Numbered from the stretch's first letter, positions 35,335 to 47,689 are shown. The stretch: 64,000 nt of DNA from Apostichopus japonicus (GCF_037975245.1 NC_092575.1:28603341-28667340); one strand, 5' to 3'. Numbers and translations: made by a program. Notes: generated by a model from the sequence alone, not told the origin.

Positions 35335-36206
35335 CATGGGCGGCGATCCGTACTTCCGAGTGGGGGGAGGGAGTATGACCTTGTTGACTATCAGAGCCGT
35401 ATATAGAGATACGGCTCTGGTTGACTATGTAAGCGTAGCGCCACCATAAGTTGGCGCGAAGCGTACAAGAAAATTTTGGGATTAACAAACCCTCTAGATG
35501 GCCGGAAACGGCACTTCCCGAGGTTTCCAAGCGGCATATACCCAACTTTAAAATAGGGATATCATGTCCGAAATATCTCATAATCAGGATCCAAAATACT
35601 TTTTTTTTTTTAAATTTCGTGTGTTATTTTGGGAAAATTGCCCCTGTCAATCTTGTTTCAGGCCCTACGTTAGAATGTTCGAGAGCTCTTTTATATTATT
35701 CGATGAAGAAAATGGCCCCATGCAGGCTATTATAGGCCTATACACATGCAATACACAATTACACATAGTTACATTCCTAGGTACCGATTGCTAGGGCATC
35801 CAGGTGAAACGTGTATTAAGCATTATCCTGGTAACATGAGATTCTCAGCTGTTCAAGGGAACATGTACGTGTGTAGGCCTACTATAGGGCCTATATGAAT
35901 ACTATGAGGGTGCATATATGTACTATATCAATACCGTGAGTGCAATAATACCTTTTGTTGTTATAGGGCCAATGAACCCTACAGTCAACTATTCTTGCTT
36001 TATAAAGACGCTTTATTTGAAAAGATCGCACTGCGTTTACGGTAGGCCAGAAATGAACTAAAAAGAGCCGTACATTCACGATAATGCATAAATGTAAGCA
36101 TGAAAATATTCTTATCCCTGGCATTTGGTGGGGGGATATGGTGTATTACATCCCCTCCACCCATTTTCATGGGGGGGATATATCCCCCCCAGGATCGCCG
36201 CCCATG
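35335..36206. mobile_element. hAT-like element with CATGGGCGGCGATCC ends, inverted copy
   Basis: The same family as 14521-15300 but in reverse orientation. Its 15-bp termini match and an 8-bp target duplication TCTTTACC flanks it (35327-35334, 36207-36214). Gene A at about 20035 shows the empty site (ATCTTTACCCAGCAGG). Internally it carries a 28-bp palindromic insertion (35392-35419) and the shared module at 35423-35525. A G/C run lies inside the right end. No transposase is present. Confidence 0.9.
35392..35419. repeat. 28-bp palindromic micro-insertion with empty-site comparator
   Basis: Arms CAGAGCCGTAT and ATACGGCTCTG pair perfectly (11 bp) around the spacer ATAGAG. A 9-bp direct repeat GTTGACTAT flanks it (35383-35391, 35420-35428). 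The related element in block A reads straight through one GTTGACTAT (inverted, near 15248-15256) with no palindrome, so this is an insertion with target duplication. Confidence 0.75.
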
Positions 36207-36801
36207 TCTTTACCCAGCAGGTTTGCATGGGAAGGGCCTCAAAATCACGTATGCTGTGACCATATCCTCTAGGGCATTCAAATTAAAAGGAGATACATAT
36301 AGACCAGGAATCACTATGTGGATATCAGTGTGAATTAACTTAATGTTCTTTGCTCGTTTAATACAAGATGGAGGCAACGTAAAATTCAAACATCCACCAA
36401 TATGAACCAGCTAATTATAGTTATGATTTAATATCTCCCGTTTTGTTAATACACAAAAATTGATCTTTTAACATCGTAATTTTGGGAATAAGGTTCAGAA
36501 TGCAGATACTGCCAAATGCTTTTCAATATTTCTTTTATAAAATCGTTGTTGTTATTGTAAGGAATTAAAACAATTAAGACTTAACTATTTACTTTATTTC
36601 AACTTTTAGAAAGAACAAAATATTTTTTAGCGTTATGCCGAATATAAGTCTAGATAACGGAGGCCGTAGCAGTGAAACCTCTTTGATATAGTATATTGAT
36701 AATGCAATCCAGTCAGCTGCTTTAAAGTTTGGTAATATTAATAATAGCTAACATGTAAGTCACGTCTGGAATAATAATAATAATCATATTCAAAGCCTTA
36801 C

Positions 36802-37012
36802 CTTTGTGATGTTAGTCTGGACTGGTAGAGAAACAAGTGTACTGAGTTGTTGTCTGTCTGTCGGATGTAAAGCAATTGCAATACTTCTCATACGAAGTGA
36901 TGTAAATAAACCGTCCAATGATAATGTACGGAAGCTCTAGACCGTCCTTGTGGTGTCATGTTTAATTTTGTAGTCAAACTTAGACGTTGTTCTTTATGCT
37001 ACAGCTTATAAA
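36802..37012 (-). promoter_or_regulatory. Non-coding 5' exon and promoter of gene B
   Basis: Counterpart of 20624-20832. Donor GTAAGG at 36796-36801 on the minus strand and a TATA-like TTTATAAG at 37006-37012. The strong A/B conservation here, with no shared open frame, supports a 5' untranslated exon spliced to the acceptor 8 nt before the ATG at 34364. Confidence 0.45.
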
Positions 37013-39560
37013 AAAGACGGATAGGCGGTGCATGAATGATGGGTGTTGGTTGCAAAATTGAGCACTATATGAATGGCATTTCTATCAACATGCCCTTATT
37101 ATGTACGTACATCAAAATCGAGACAGTATTGTCAAATTTCCGAGTGAATCAAGATGAAATAATCGATCGAAAACCACATCAGTCCCTGAACGTTGGATTG
37201 TAAGGGCCAGCATTAATACATGGAACTGTGCAAAGGAACTTCTTCATCCCAATAACTTCCATCTGAATTTGACCGCTTATGACCAATCGAAGGCATGTGT
37301 ATTTGGAGTTATGGATTGATCACCAATATGAGTATTGTACTTAATGTATATTTCACTACTCTTGTTGTGAATATATGCTAAGCCTAATAATACCAAGACA
37401 ATTAAAATTGGCAGGGAAGAGAGGATAGATCTGGGGCGGGTAAGATAGAGGGGAAGGGGATCTGGGGGTAAGATAGAGGGGAAGGGGGTCTGGGGGTATA
37501 AAATAATGGAAGGGGTAATTTGGGTAAGAGAGAAGGGAAAGGGGAACTGGGGGCATTGTGAGAAGGAGCAAGAGAATCATAATCAAGACGGAAACGGTCT
37601 TTCTGAAAGTGATACTTGTGGGGGAGTGGATGGGGCGGCGTTGGGGAGGTGGGGCGTGATTGGGGGGGGGGGGCAATGATCGAATGAGGGTATTTATCTA
37701 GCTGCAAACATTTGTTTCTTAAGACCCAAGCATATTTAGGATGCTTAAGTGATCAACATGATTTGATAATTATAAAAGAAATTGATTATATTTTTGTGTG
37801 TCTATGATAATTATTTCGTCTTCTTATATAATGATATTTTGATACAATTCATCCCCTCCCACACTACAACTAATTTTCGTCACAATTTCAGTAACTAAAA
37901 TTGAAACAGTTATTCTGAAATGTTTCATCTAGAACTCCGTACCTTTCCCTCCAACTGTCTGAGTTTACGTGGCTACAGCTACGTACGTAGTGAAAAGGAA
38001 TATTCTGAACATTACAACATAGGGGTATTCCAGGATTTAAATTTGTGCACTCGTAGGCGTTAGGTATTTAGGAATCTACAGAGAGCTATACGTGCCATAA
38101 ATATCGAAAAAGAAAGTGAAGTGTCCAATTCGATATCAACATGTTGCAATTCATATGAACACGTCATGCTTGAATTTGATATGTTGATGGACGCAATGAC
38201 ATATCGTATTTTGTTTCGACAATTGTCACTTTCTTTTACCTAAAATGCGACGGTTTCACCGCTATAGCACATGAAAACTATTCAAGTTTTAGTTTCAGAT
38301 TCCAAATTTGAGTTAGAGAGAGTTAAGAGTGAAGGGGGGGGTGGGGGAGTAGAAGCATTGTGAGAAGGAGCAAGAGAATCGTTATCAAGACGGAAACGGT
38401 CTTTCTGAAAGTTATACTTGTGGTGGTGGATGGAGGGGGGTGGCGTGGGGGTGGCGTGGGGAGGCGGGGCTAGGGGGAGGTGGTGCTAGGGGGAGTGGGA
38501 GAGATGGTCGAATGAGCGTATTTATCTAGCTGCAAACATTTTCTTCTTAAGACCCAGGCATATTTAAGATGCTTAAGTGGTCAACATATGATGTGATAAT
38601 TATTAAAGATAGAGTATAATAATCGATTATATTTATTTGTGTCTATGAATAATTATTTCGTCTTTATATGTATTAATATTTTTATACAATTCATCCCCTC
38701 CCTTACTTCAATTAATATTCATTACAATTTCAGTAACTAAAATTGAAACAGTTATACTGAAATGTTCCATCTAGAACTCCGTATACCTTTCCCTCCAACG
38801 GTCTGAGTTTATGCAGGGAGCTGTAGCAGCTGCCTGGTTTATGTGGCTGTAACTAGGTACGTAGTGGTGAGGAATATTCTGAACATTACAAAATAGGGAT
38901 TTTCCAGGATTTAAATTTGTGCACTTGTTTAGGCGTTAGGTATTTAGGAAATCTACGGAAAGCTATACGTGCCATAAATATCGTAAAAGAAAGTGAAATG
39001 TCCAATTCGATTTCAACATGTTGCAATTCCATATGAACACGTCATGCTTATTTTGAATTTGATATGTTGATGGACGCAATGATATATCGTATTTTTTTTT
39101 CGACAATTGTCACTTTCTTTTACTAAAAAGCGACGGTGTCACCGCTATAGCACATGAAAACTATTCAAGTTTTAGTTTCAGATTCCAAATTTGAGTAAAA
39201 GAGACTTACGAGTGAAGGAGAGGGGAACTGGGATCATTGTGAGAAGGAGCAAGAGAATCGTTATCAAGACGGAAACGGTCTTTCTGAAAGTTATACTTGT
39301 GGTGGTGGATGGATGGGGGTAGCGTAGGGGGCGTGGGCAGGTAGGGGCTAGGGGAAAGTAGGGGCTAGGGGGAGGGGAGAGATGGTCGAATGAGGGTATT
39401 TATCTAGCTTTAAACATTTCCTTCTTAAGACCGAAGCATATTTAGAATACTTAAGTGATCAACATGATTTGATAATTATAAAAGAAATCGGTTATATTTA
39501 TTTGTGTCAATGAATAATTATTTCGTCTTCTTGTATAATCATATTTTGATACAATTCATC
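37013..39560. repeat. Upstream region of gene B with 0.8-kb tandem repeats
   Basis: Two full units and a partial third: GTGAGAAGGAGCAAGAG at about 37557, 38362 and 39239 gives periods of about 805 and 877 bp. Units alternate purine-rich and AT-rich halves as in block A. The C-rich 101- to 106-codon minus-strand frames (37356-37707) are low-complexity. No gene is supported. Confidence 0.7.
38814..38836. repeat. 23-bp palindromic micro-insertion with empty-site comparator
   Basis: Arms CAGGGAGCTG and CAGCTGCCTG (one mismatch) around the spacer TAG. Flanked by GTTTATG on both sides (38807-38813, 38837-38843). Block A at 22646 and the first unit of this array (37962) read GAGTTTACGTGGCT with a single target, so the 23 bases plus one target copy are an insertion. 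Confidence 0.75.
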
Positions 39561-42300
39561 CCCTCGCCTGGTCAAGAACAATTTACTTGTACCATTTTGT
39601 AAGCCTAATTCATGCACCATAATTTATATTACGTTAAATTATAATTCTCACTTCAACATTGAATATTGCAATTCAATACTTGTAGATAATATAATAAAGA
39701 TATAAACCCTGCATATGGTTGAATGTTCGTTATATTCATTCCAAACGAAACGAGTTAAATACAATTATAGCAATGTAACAAATTAAGACTTTAAAATTTT
39801 TGATTGGTAGAATCCAAACCATTTAAAAACATCAAAAATAACAAGCATAGTTTACTTTGCTGCAAGCTATAAGTTGACTTGAAGTGGCTATTGTAGAGTC
39901 GGTCCCGCATGCAACTCAACTATAAACATACAGACAGTGCCGTCTTAACACATGTAGTAACCCCATGTCTTAATCTGGGAGGAAAACTTATTGAATAGGC
40001 CATTATGCCTGATTGAATTCGATACTTGACAACGTGTGACGAGAGTTGGTGAAACAATTGAGAGTTTGACATTAAATATTCGAATCTGAGTTGGCAACCC
40101 TGGAATATACAAGCCCCGAAGGCTTACAACACCAGACAACTCGGGTCCGCGGTCCGAGCACCAGTCATTTTTTTCAGTGCAATTCTCACCCAGGAGAATA
40201 TATCCGGTAAGTTAATATTCATATTCCATCACTTAACATCGATTACCGTCATACTGTATATGGTCATAAATAAATGAGCCTTTCGGCACATCAATGATCA
40301 GGTGGAATTGATCCTAAATCTTATCTACTGTAATTACTTTGTGAGCTCTTTATAGGCATGTCCGATGATGTCCTAGTAGAAGAAGTGAACTGCTCCTATG
40401 CTATGTGCGATGTCTAGACAACCCTTTACGTCCCAATGTATTGAGTGTGTCATACATTGGAGAAAAAAATTTCATTTTTTTTAAATTCCATAACCCAACA
40501 CCCCCCTGAAGGGAAACATGGCTTATTTGAAAGAGAACAGTCATGGCTTTCAATTTAAAATAGTTTTTAGGGGGGTTTGGGGGAGAAATTGTTAATTATT
40601 TTTCTCGAAACTTTGTTTACATTTCATTTGACCTCATTTGACCCCGAACTCACTTGATTGAGGGGTCCCGCTCCATTGCCGGGCCCAGGGCCCGGTGATC
40701 TCTTAAGATGGCCCTGCATACAGATTACTCGAAAACCAACTGCTTGCTTGAGAACCAATATGTATTCGGCTCTTGTATAGATGAAAACTTTGTAATGTAA
40801 CTACTTTCAACGTATGGTAACAAACTATTCAAATTAGAGGCGTTTGAATGTTTGTGATGGCGCTATATTACTACTCAACAGCTCTGACTGTATAGTTATG
40901 ATGCGTTTTTGCTAATTCTAAAATTTCCTGTTGACCATGTTTGGAATATGATGCACCATTTGTGCCAACGTCTCACAGCATTATACCGTAGAATAGCAAT
41001 GTTTCGTATCTCATTTCGTCGTGTAAGGATGAACAGGCAGGTTAAAGCAACACGTCGGCACGAGGTCACGGTCCGAATGATAAACGTTGGCTATCGTACA
41101 TGGGCTGCAGCCAGGATGTTAATGGATGTTAATTCGGGTCGCGGTGGGCAGGGGTAGGAGCGGGGCAAGGGTTGGAGCGGGCGGGAGATCTTAAGTCAGT
41201 TTCAAATATATATTGTGCCTTCGTAAGTCATTAAGCCTTTGTAATGCCACCACATTGTGTCATTTCAAAACATTTTGCCGTTCATAGCGTTTTGCAATAA
41301 CCAGAAGGCAAAATTCATTGAGGTTTCGACGACTTCATTACACAAGACTTGTTTGTTCGCCAGTAATAGCTCTTATACTATGGCATGATAAACACATGTC
41401 ATTCTACTCTAGGTGGCAATACACACCTCCACCAAAACACAAAACAGCAGGGGTCTGGTACTCAATGTGATGTATCTACACCCCTAGTCATATGGTGACC
41501 CATATGACCTATGACTTCATTATATACAATTGAGTCCTTCTATTCAATATAACGCATCCACATGCCAAGTATGAAAAGCATTCATGCGTTTTAGCTTGAG
41601 ATACCGTGTTTACATAGTTTTCAATATTTTGCCTTTGGTGACCTCAGATAACATTTGACCTCCACCAAAAGTAATATGGTTCTTTTACTTAATATGTAGC
41701 ATCTACTTACCAAGAAGGAGATTAATCAAAATAACCCTTCTTGAGATATCTTGTTTACAAGGTTTCACAGTTTGACGTCTGGAGACCTTAAATGGCTTTC
41801 GAACTCCACCAAAAACAGAAGAGTTCTTCTACTGAATATGGGACATACGCATGACAAGTATAAGATTTGTCACATTTTCAAACCTTGAGATATCGTTGGA
41901 CTTCTAGTGACTACAAACGGCGACCTTTGACCTCCATCGAAAACAATGTGGTTCTTTTACTCAATATTTAGCATATATATACCAGTGAAAGATTAATCAA
42001 ATTTACCATCTTAAGATATTATGTTTCCAATTTGACCGTTGGTGAGTTCAAATGCCCTTTGAACTCCACTAAAAACAATATGGCTCTTGCACTCAATATG
42101 GGGCATCCATATGCTAAGTATGAGATTCGTTAAAATTTCCCATCTTGAGATACCGTGTTTACCAAGTTTCAAAGTTTGACTTCTAATGACCTCATATGAC
42201 AGTTTGACCTCTAGCAAAAATAATTGGTTACTCTACTTAACATTGGGCATCTACATGTTAAGTATGAGATTCATAAACTTACCTGTCATGAGATATCTTG
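39561..42300. repeat. Right tail of block B with 120-bp repeats
   Basis: Aligns with 26725-28475 once the element at 39935-40716 is removed. From about 41440 to 42300 there is a degenerate tandem array of roughly 110-125 bp (about seven units around CTCCACCAAAAACA, ACTCAATATGGGGCAT, AAGTATGAGATT and TTGAGATATCTTGTTTAC). The array is longer than in block A. No gene is supported. Confidence 0.65.
39935..40716. mobile_element. hAT-like element with CAGTGCCGTCTTAA end
   Basis: Ends CAGTGCCGTCTTAA and TTAAGATGGCCCTG are inverted repeats with two mismatches. A perfect 8-bp target duplication CATACAGA flanks it (39927-39934, 40717-40724). Block A has the intact site ACATACAGATTACTCG at 27144. A GGGCCCAGGGCCCGG palindrome lies near the right end. 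No transposase is present. Confidence 0.88.
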
Positions 42301-42849
42301 TTTTACAAGCAAGACTTAACACACACACATACACATGTTTGTATTACATTCAGAGCGAGGACCCCATTGTATTTTCAATTGTTCAAAAACACGTACCCAA
42401 ACCTTAACAATACCCTATACAATAGAATTCACAACCGAGGACGTGGTGATTCTTTAGAATTCACAACCGAGGACCTGAAATTCTTTTGTTCAAGTCCTCG
42501 GTCAGATAGCAAAACAAACGCACACAAACACAAATTCAATATCCAAGTGTATTTGTTAGCACAATCATACATCTTCACACTCCTATCTTAATAAGTCGGG
42601 GAGATTGAAAGTTTGCGCCCCTATACCCTTTGAATTATTTGCCATCGAGTTTTACCTGACCCATCTCAAAGTAATTATAGCAATCTGCACTCTCTTTTTT
42701 CGCTTTGGGGATTTCATGGCGTGCCAAAAGATTTTTCAACGTATTGATATTTACTCATGATTCCTGCATAGCGATCCTAATTTAGTGTCAAAAGTCGGTC
42801 TACTTGAATAGAATATAGAACACACATACTACTGTACAATACATAATGT
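42301..42849. other. Junction between blocks B and C, no gene
   Basis: AT-rich, with a CA run (42313-42330). A direct repeat TTCACAACCGAGGAC (42429, 42459) has its second copy forming a hairpin with TTCAAGTCCTCGGT (42492-42505; 14-bp arms, one mismatch). I see no gene. Confidence 0.5.
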
Positions 42850-45800
42850 ATACAGTATAACCAATTACCCAACACATGATAGTTAGCGACAAAGCACAAA
42901 CAAAAACACTGACTATATAGGCATTCTAACATGGCCTATACCCGAATAAGGCATCGTTGCTGATCGAATTACAGATGTAAGCCTACATGCATTTCAGATG
43001 GGCAGGCATAATTATGGTGGGCCATTTGTATCAAATCAAGGGGAATCGACATTTACCAATTCACAGCGGGACATGTCAACTTAATTCGGCATGTACCAAT
43101 ATCTAATCCCATTCTGGTGCACATAAGAAGCGCAGACGTTTCAAGTTCATCAAATGCTGCCCTCTGTTAAAAACATGAAATATCGGGAATAAAGCAGAGT
43201 TGTCGATCATTCCCGAAATCGTTGACACCGAACAGGGTAACAACTTACTGCTTCAGATATGTTAATTAGGTAACTTGATGATATGTCGAGTAAAACTGCT
43301 ATAAAATTAGTAGTTGATGTGCCTGTTTCAATCGAAATATACTGATATCAATTGATAGATTGTTCATTTAAATAGGTATAATTCAATCTAAAGTGATATA
43401 AGCAACCTTTAGAAAGTGGTAGATGTCGATTTAAAATGACGCTAAGTGACATCAATCTGTATATGACTAGTTAAACCAATAAATGTCGATTTAAATTGGT
43501 ATATGTCGTTTCACCGTGGTTATAATTTTCACTACAAGTTCTCAGTTTAACTGATTACCTGAAATGCTTGGAGTTGGCTACATTCGTAATGCTAATATCC
43601 GCTTTTCCACATTAGGGCATTTTTCGTTTCAGTTAGCCTCTGAAGAAGATCTTGCCAGGATTTAAACTTATATTTTACATATTAATCTACACAGACTTTA
43701 GAAGAAGCTAAGGAGCTTGCTGAAAGTTTTCCTTCTTTGAGAATAATATTTTCATACAATTCAATCCCTGCCTGACAACAATTAATATAGCAAAATAAAT
43801 TTCAGTAAACAAAGGGGAAAGTTATTTGAAATGTTCCCTCAGTAACTCCGTACCTTTCCCTCCAATACGTAGTGGCATAGTTATCCTTCTGAACCCTGTG
43901 ATTCTTATTAAAACATAGGGGTATTCCAGGATTTATTAATTGTGCAATTACCTGTGCCTTGTGATTTGTGGTTTGTGGTTTGTGAATAATTGAGAAAAAA
44001 CTGTGGTTGAAATTGTAGCATTCGACAGAGCTTACACTCAATCCAAGATATTGACTATGTGGAATATTAGAATAGTATATTGTTATTATAAATGCCTTTA
44101 GACAGTTGTTAAGTATTGACGGAAAACGAAATTAATTAGAATCTGTATAGAGCCAGTGGTGTTAGGTGTTAGTTGATTTCCAGCAGATATCCGTGATTTA
44201 TCTATTCTCAGTAAACTCACAACTCCAACTTTGAGATATTCTGTTGGCTGCTGCAGGTGATTGCTTAAGTAAAGTGCTTGTCTGCATCGTTAGGTCAAAA
44301 TCCACGCTCAGTATACAACTTGAAAAATTGCTGTCAATGACTAAGTAATGAAAGCTGCATACAAGGATCAAGATTTATTACTTCTTCCAAATTACTTATA
44401 CAGTCACCCTAATAACCCCAAAATGTACATTATGAGCCAAGTTCATAAGTCATAACTCTGTTGGAGATATCTATGTGACACATTTGAATGGGCCGCAAAA
44501 ACAACAAAGATTATCTTATTTCGTTTGGGAGATATCCTAGTTTAATAGTTATGTCTGGTAGATGTCATTGTGAAGTGTATGATGTCATAATGCCAGTAGG
44601 AACTGACACCGTTACTTTCTCTTTGTGTTTGTTTTCATATTTTAACTGTGTTTACACTGAAACCAACGTAATCATTAGTTCCAGTTAAGAGGTACAATAG
44701 TTTCAATTCAGCAACTGCAAACTCCATCTCCATTACAGCAAATAAAGATATTTTAATGGATAAACAAACATTAACAATTGAAGCACATGTTGTGGCTCAA
44801 TGATGGCATTTAGGCTTGACAGATAATCAGCAGCCTTGAGTAAGAATGAACATTAAATCTGTAGTATCTCTTTCATGGCAGTTATCTCTAACAATGGTTC
44901 GGTTTGTGTTGGGTTCATGTATTACCGACATATAGCTAAGATGATCTTAGCTGTTTACCATTGTTCGTTTAAGCCTTGGAGGCCCTTTTAGCCTTTGACG
45001 AAGATCCTGCTAGGATCGAAACGTCAGGCCAACTTACTTTTACACATACCATTGTTCGTGACAGTTAGCTCTAACAATGGTTCGGTTTGTGTTGAGTTCA
45101 TGTATTACAGACATGTAGCTAAGATGTTCTTAGCTGTTTACCATTGTTCGTGGCAGTTAGCTCTAACAATGGTTGGGTTTGTGTTGGGTTCACGTATTAC
45201 AGACATGTAGCTTAGATGTTCTTAGCTGCATGTTTACCATTGTACATGACAGTTCTTGTAATGGCTGGGAATATGTTGTGTTCATGTATCCTGCACCTAG
45301 CCATTGACTTACATACTAAATTTTTCACTCTCTAATGCCACTAGAGCATAGACAGAACTTTTCAACTGACATGTCCTACCCACAAATATGATAGGTGATT
45401 ACCTGGGCTACCACAAACCCTCAAATTTTTCCACAATGATAGTTTAGGTTTTGAACAAGAATGGTCAAAGTGAGCATAATGCTCCCGCATCTGACGGCTG
45501 ACGGCCGACGGAGGAATCTTCTTGCTTCACCTTGGATTTACTAAAAGGCCTTAATTAAATTTAACCAACCAAATTATCCGACTTTGTAATCAAATTATTT
45601 CTCAGTTACAACTGTACAGACGTTACGAAAATTCTGCCTGCGCCGAAAGCATACAGTTGTCCACAAATTATAATTTAAACAGCTCCCTCCTCTTCTTCAA
45701 TATCAATCCCAGTCCAGTAAGTAAATTCGATCGCGAAATGGTCGTCCTGCCAGTCTAGCTAAGAAATTAGAATTAAAAATAAAATTGCTGCAGGTACTCC

Positions 45801-46319
45801 ATAATTTAGCGCTTAGAGGCTTTTGCATTTTTCGCTTTATTAATTCTTATTATTATTATTTATTTGTGGAAAGAATTTTGAAAGTATTTTTAACAAACGG
45901 ACACTTTCTATTATAATTGCAGTTTTCTTACTATCCATCTGTTGAGGTCTTAAATCTTGGCTTTATTTTTGATAAAGATATGTAGTATTATTTCGCACCA
46001 TTAAATGGCCATTTACAAAATCTCCTTGACTCAATGAGAACCAACAATTCGTTCATCCCTTGTTTATTTCTGGTTTAGATTACTACAGGCAGTAAGGTTA
46101 TCCTTTCTCTAGTTGAAGCTCAGAAACCCCAACTCATGGCAGTAATCTGCAGCTCGTGTACTCGAAGAGTAATTATGTTGTTGGCAATATTTATCATTAT
46201 AGTGTCTATGCTCAAATTGAGTCGCTATAATTGTTCTTTTGTTACATGCGGGGGTTAAAAATCTGCCATACTTGAACACTATGGGAAGCCTTGATTGTTT
46301 CAATTAACCACTGTTTTTA
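42850..46319. repeat. Left part of duplicated block C
   Basis: Aligns with 211-1789 plus 14069-16329, lacking the SINE, the LTR element and the hAT-like element. Instead it carries a tandem repeat of about 105 bp at 44870-45280 (TTAGCTGTTTACCATTGTTCG ... GACATGTAGCTAAGATG, three to four units). One unit is split by an insert of about 80 bp (44968-45048) containing a GATCC-loop-GGATCGAAACGTC fold. No gene is supported. Confidence 0.6.
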
Positions 46320-47127
46320 TGAACGTCTATCATAATATATACTGTATATTCCAATTTGAAGGACTATTAATGCATGAAACTAACAAAAACCACACACATC
46401 ATGACTAACTAAAAGTTCTATAAGTACAATAGATTCTAAACTAGGGAGCCAACACACACACAAAACGACTGTTTGTAGAAGATTACATCGGAATCTTTCT
46501 TACTGCACATGTCTCATCTTTATTATATAAAGATGCTTAAGTCACTGTGAAAGTAATCACATAATGATGTATCGAATACCCCTGAGTGGACTGCAGGTTT
46601 CAGAAAAACTTACTTAGATTTCACTACTCTCTTCTTTAGTTTATTCTGAACCGGTCCGACTCAATAACTTCAAACTGATCAGTAGAGGTGGAGCTGAGAA
46701 ATGGTGAAGGGAAGAAACAACATGAAGGGGTGGGGGTGGGGCTGGCGGCAGTGGTTCACCGGGGACTTACAAGAGAAAGATATGGGAACGTAAATATTCT
46801 TGGAAATTATACATTCGGGTTGGGTTGGGTGGGGTGGGGCTGAAGTCACAACTATCCCTTAGCTTTTTCATCGGTAAGCTAACAGAGACGATAATTTTGA
46901 TAATCTTTATAAAAGTTGTAACGGTTAATTATCTCCATTCTGCCTCTGAATAATTAAATCTTCTCATTCAAATAATCTAACGAATAGGCAGAGTTTACTA
47001 TTGTGAAAGCACGGGACTCCTATCATAATCACTACGATGTAGTCCTCTAAGGGTTTTCCAGGATTTAAAGCTTAACACTTGTCTTTTACAAATGAACTTC
47101 AAGGTGTCAACTGTGAAGTATACCATG

Positions 47128-47272
47128 TTTATTTATTTATTTGTTTTTCACAAAAGTACAAAGTGGAGGGAAGTCTGCCATCAAGCTTAAGAGCTTAACA
47201 GTGTTGAAGACTCCCTGCAGAAAGATAAGAAAAAATATATACACATATACATAAATATAAATACAAATTAAA
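47128..47272 (-). mobile_element. Probable 3' tail of a non-LTR retroelement or SINE
   Basis: Inserted relative to blocks A and B after CCATGT. On the minus strand it ends in CAAATAAATAAATAAA, a microsatellite tail typical of non-LTR elements, preceded by TTTGTACTTTTGTGAAAAA. It is too short to identify the family. Confidence 0.4.
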
Positions 47273-47304
47273 TGTTACTATTCACCATTAAAGACACCTG
47301 TGCA

Positions 47305-47689
47305 CAGGGGGTAGGAGCGGGGGGGGGGGGATTGGGGGCACGTGCCCCCACTTTTTTCCAAAATGGCAAATGTGCCCTACTAGCAAATAATATGTGCCTC
47401 TTTGATGAAGAACTGTCTTTTGGATATCTTAAGCCTTTTTAATTTTAAGATGATATTTTAATTATTTATTTTTAGTCTGTACATGCTATTTTTAAAATGG
47501 CATCCAATATCTTTTTGTAGCATGGTTAACAATAAACAATAAATAGTATTGATAGCATACTAACACATCATATATATTTAAGTGATATGGTCCGTGTGTA
47601 TCGGTTATAGCATAACGAGTGGTAGTTGTGGAATGAGAAAGTGCCCTCTGATGTTGTGCCCCCACTTTTTGGAAGCTTCCTTACCCCTG
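47305..47689. mobile_element. hAT-like MITE, 385 bp
   Basis: Ends CAGGGGGTAGGAGC and TTCCTTACCCCTG (imperfect inverted repeats). A perfect 8-bp target duplication CCTGTGCA flanks it (47297-47304, 47690-47697). Blocks A and B have the single target ACACCTGTGCAG. A G-run lies just inside the left end, and GCCCCCAC occurs near both ends. Confidence 0.88.

Larger units (their letters stand above)
34373..36795 (-). other. 5' intron of gene B
   Basis: Matches the gene A 5' intron at high identity except for the transposon at 35335-36206. It shows no conserved frame. Confidence 0.55.

Noticed and set aside
42424-42507. Hairpin with CCGAGGAC arms as a fifth micro-palindrome
   Set aside because: The arms and termini differ (no CAG...CTG), there is an extra direct repeat, and no empty-site comparator exists.
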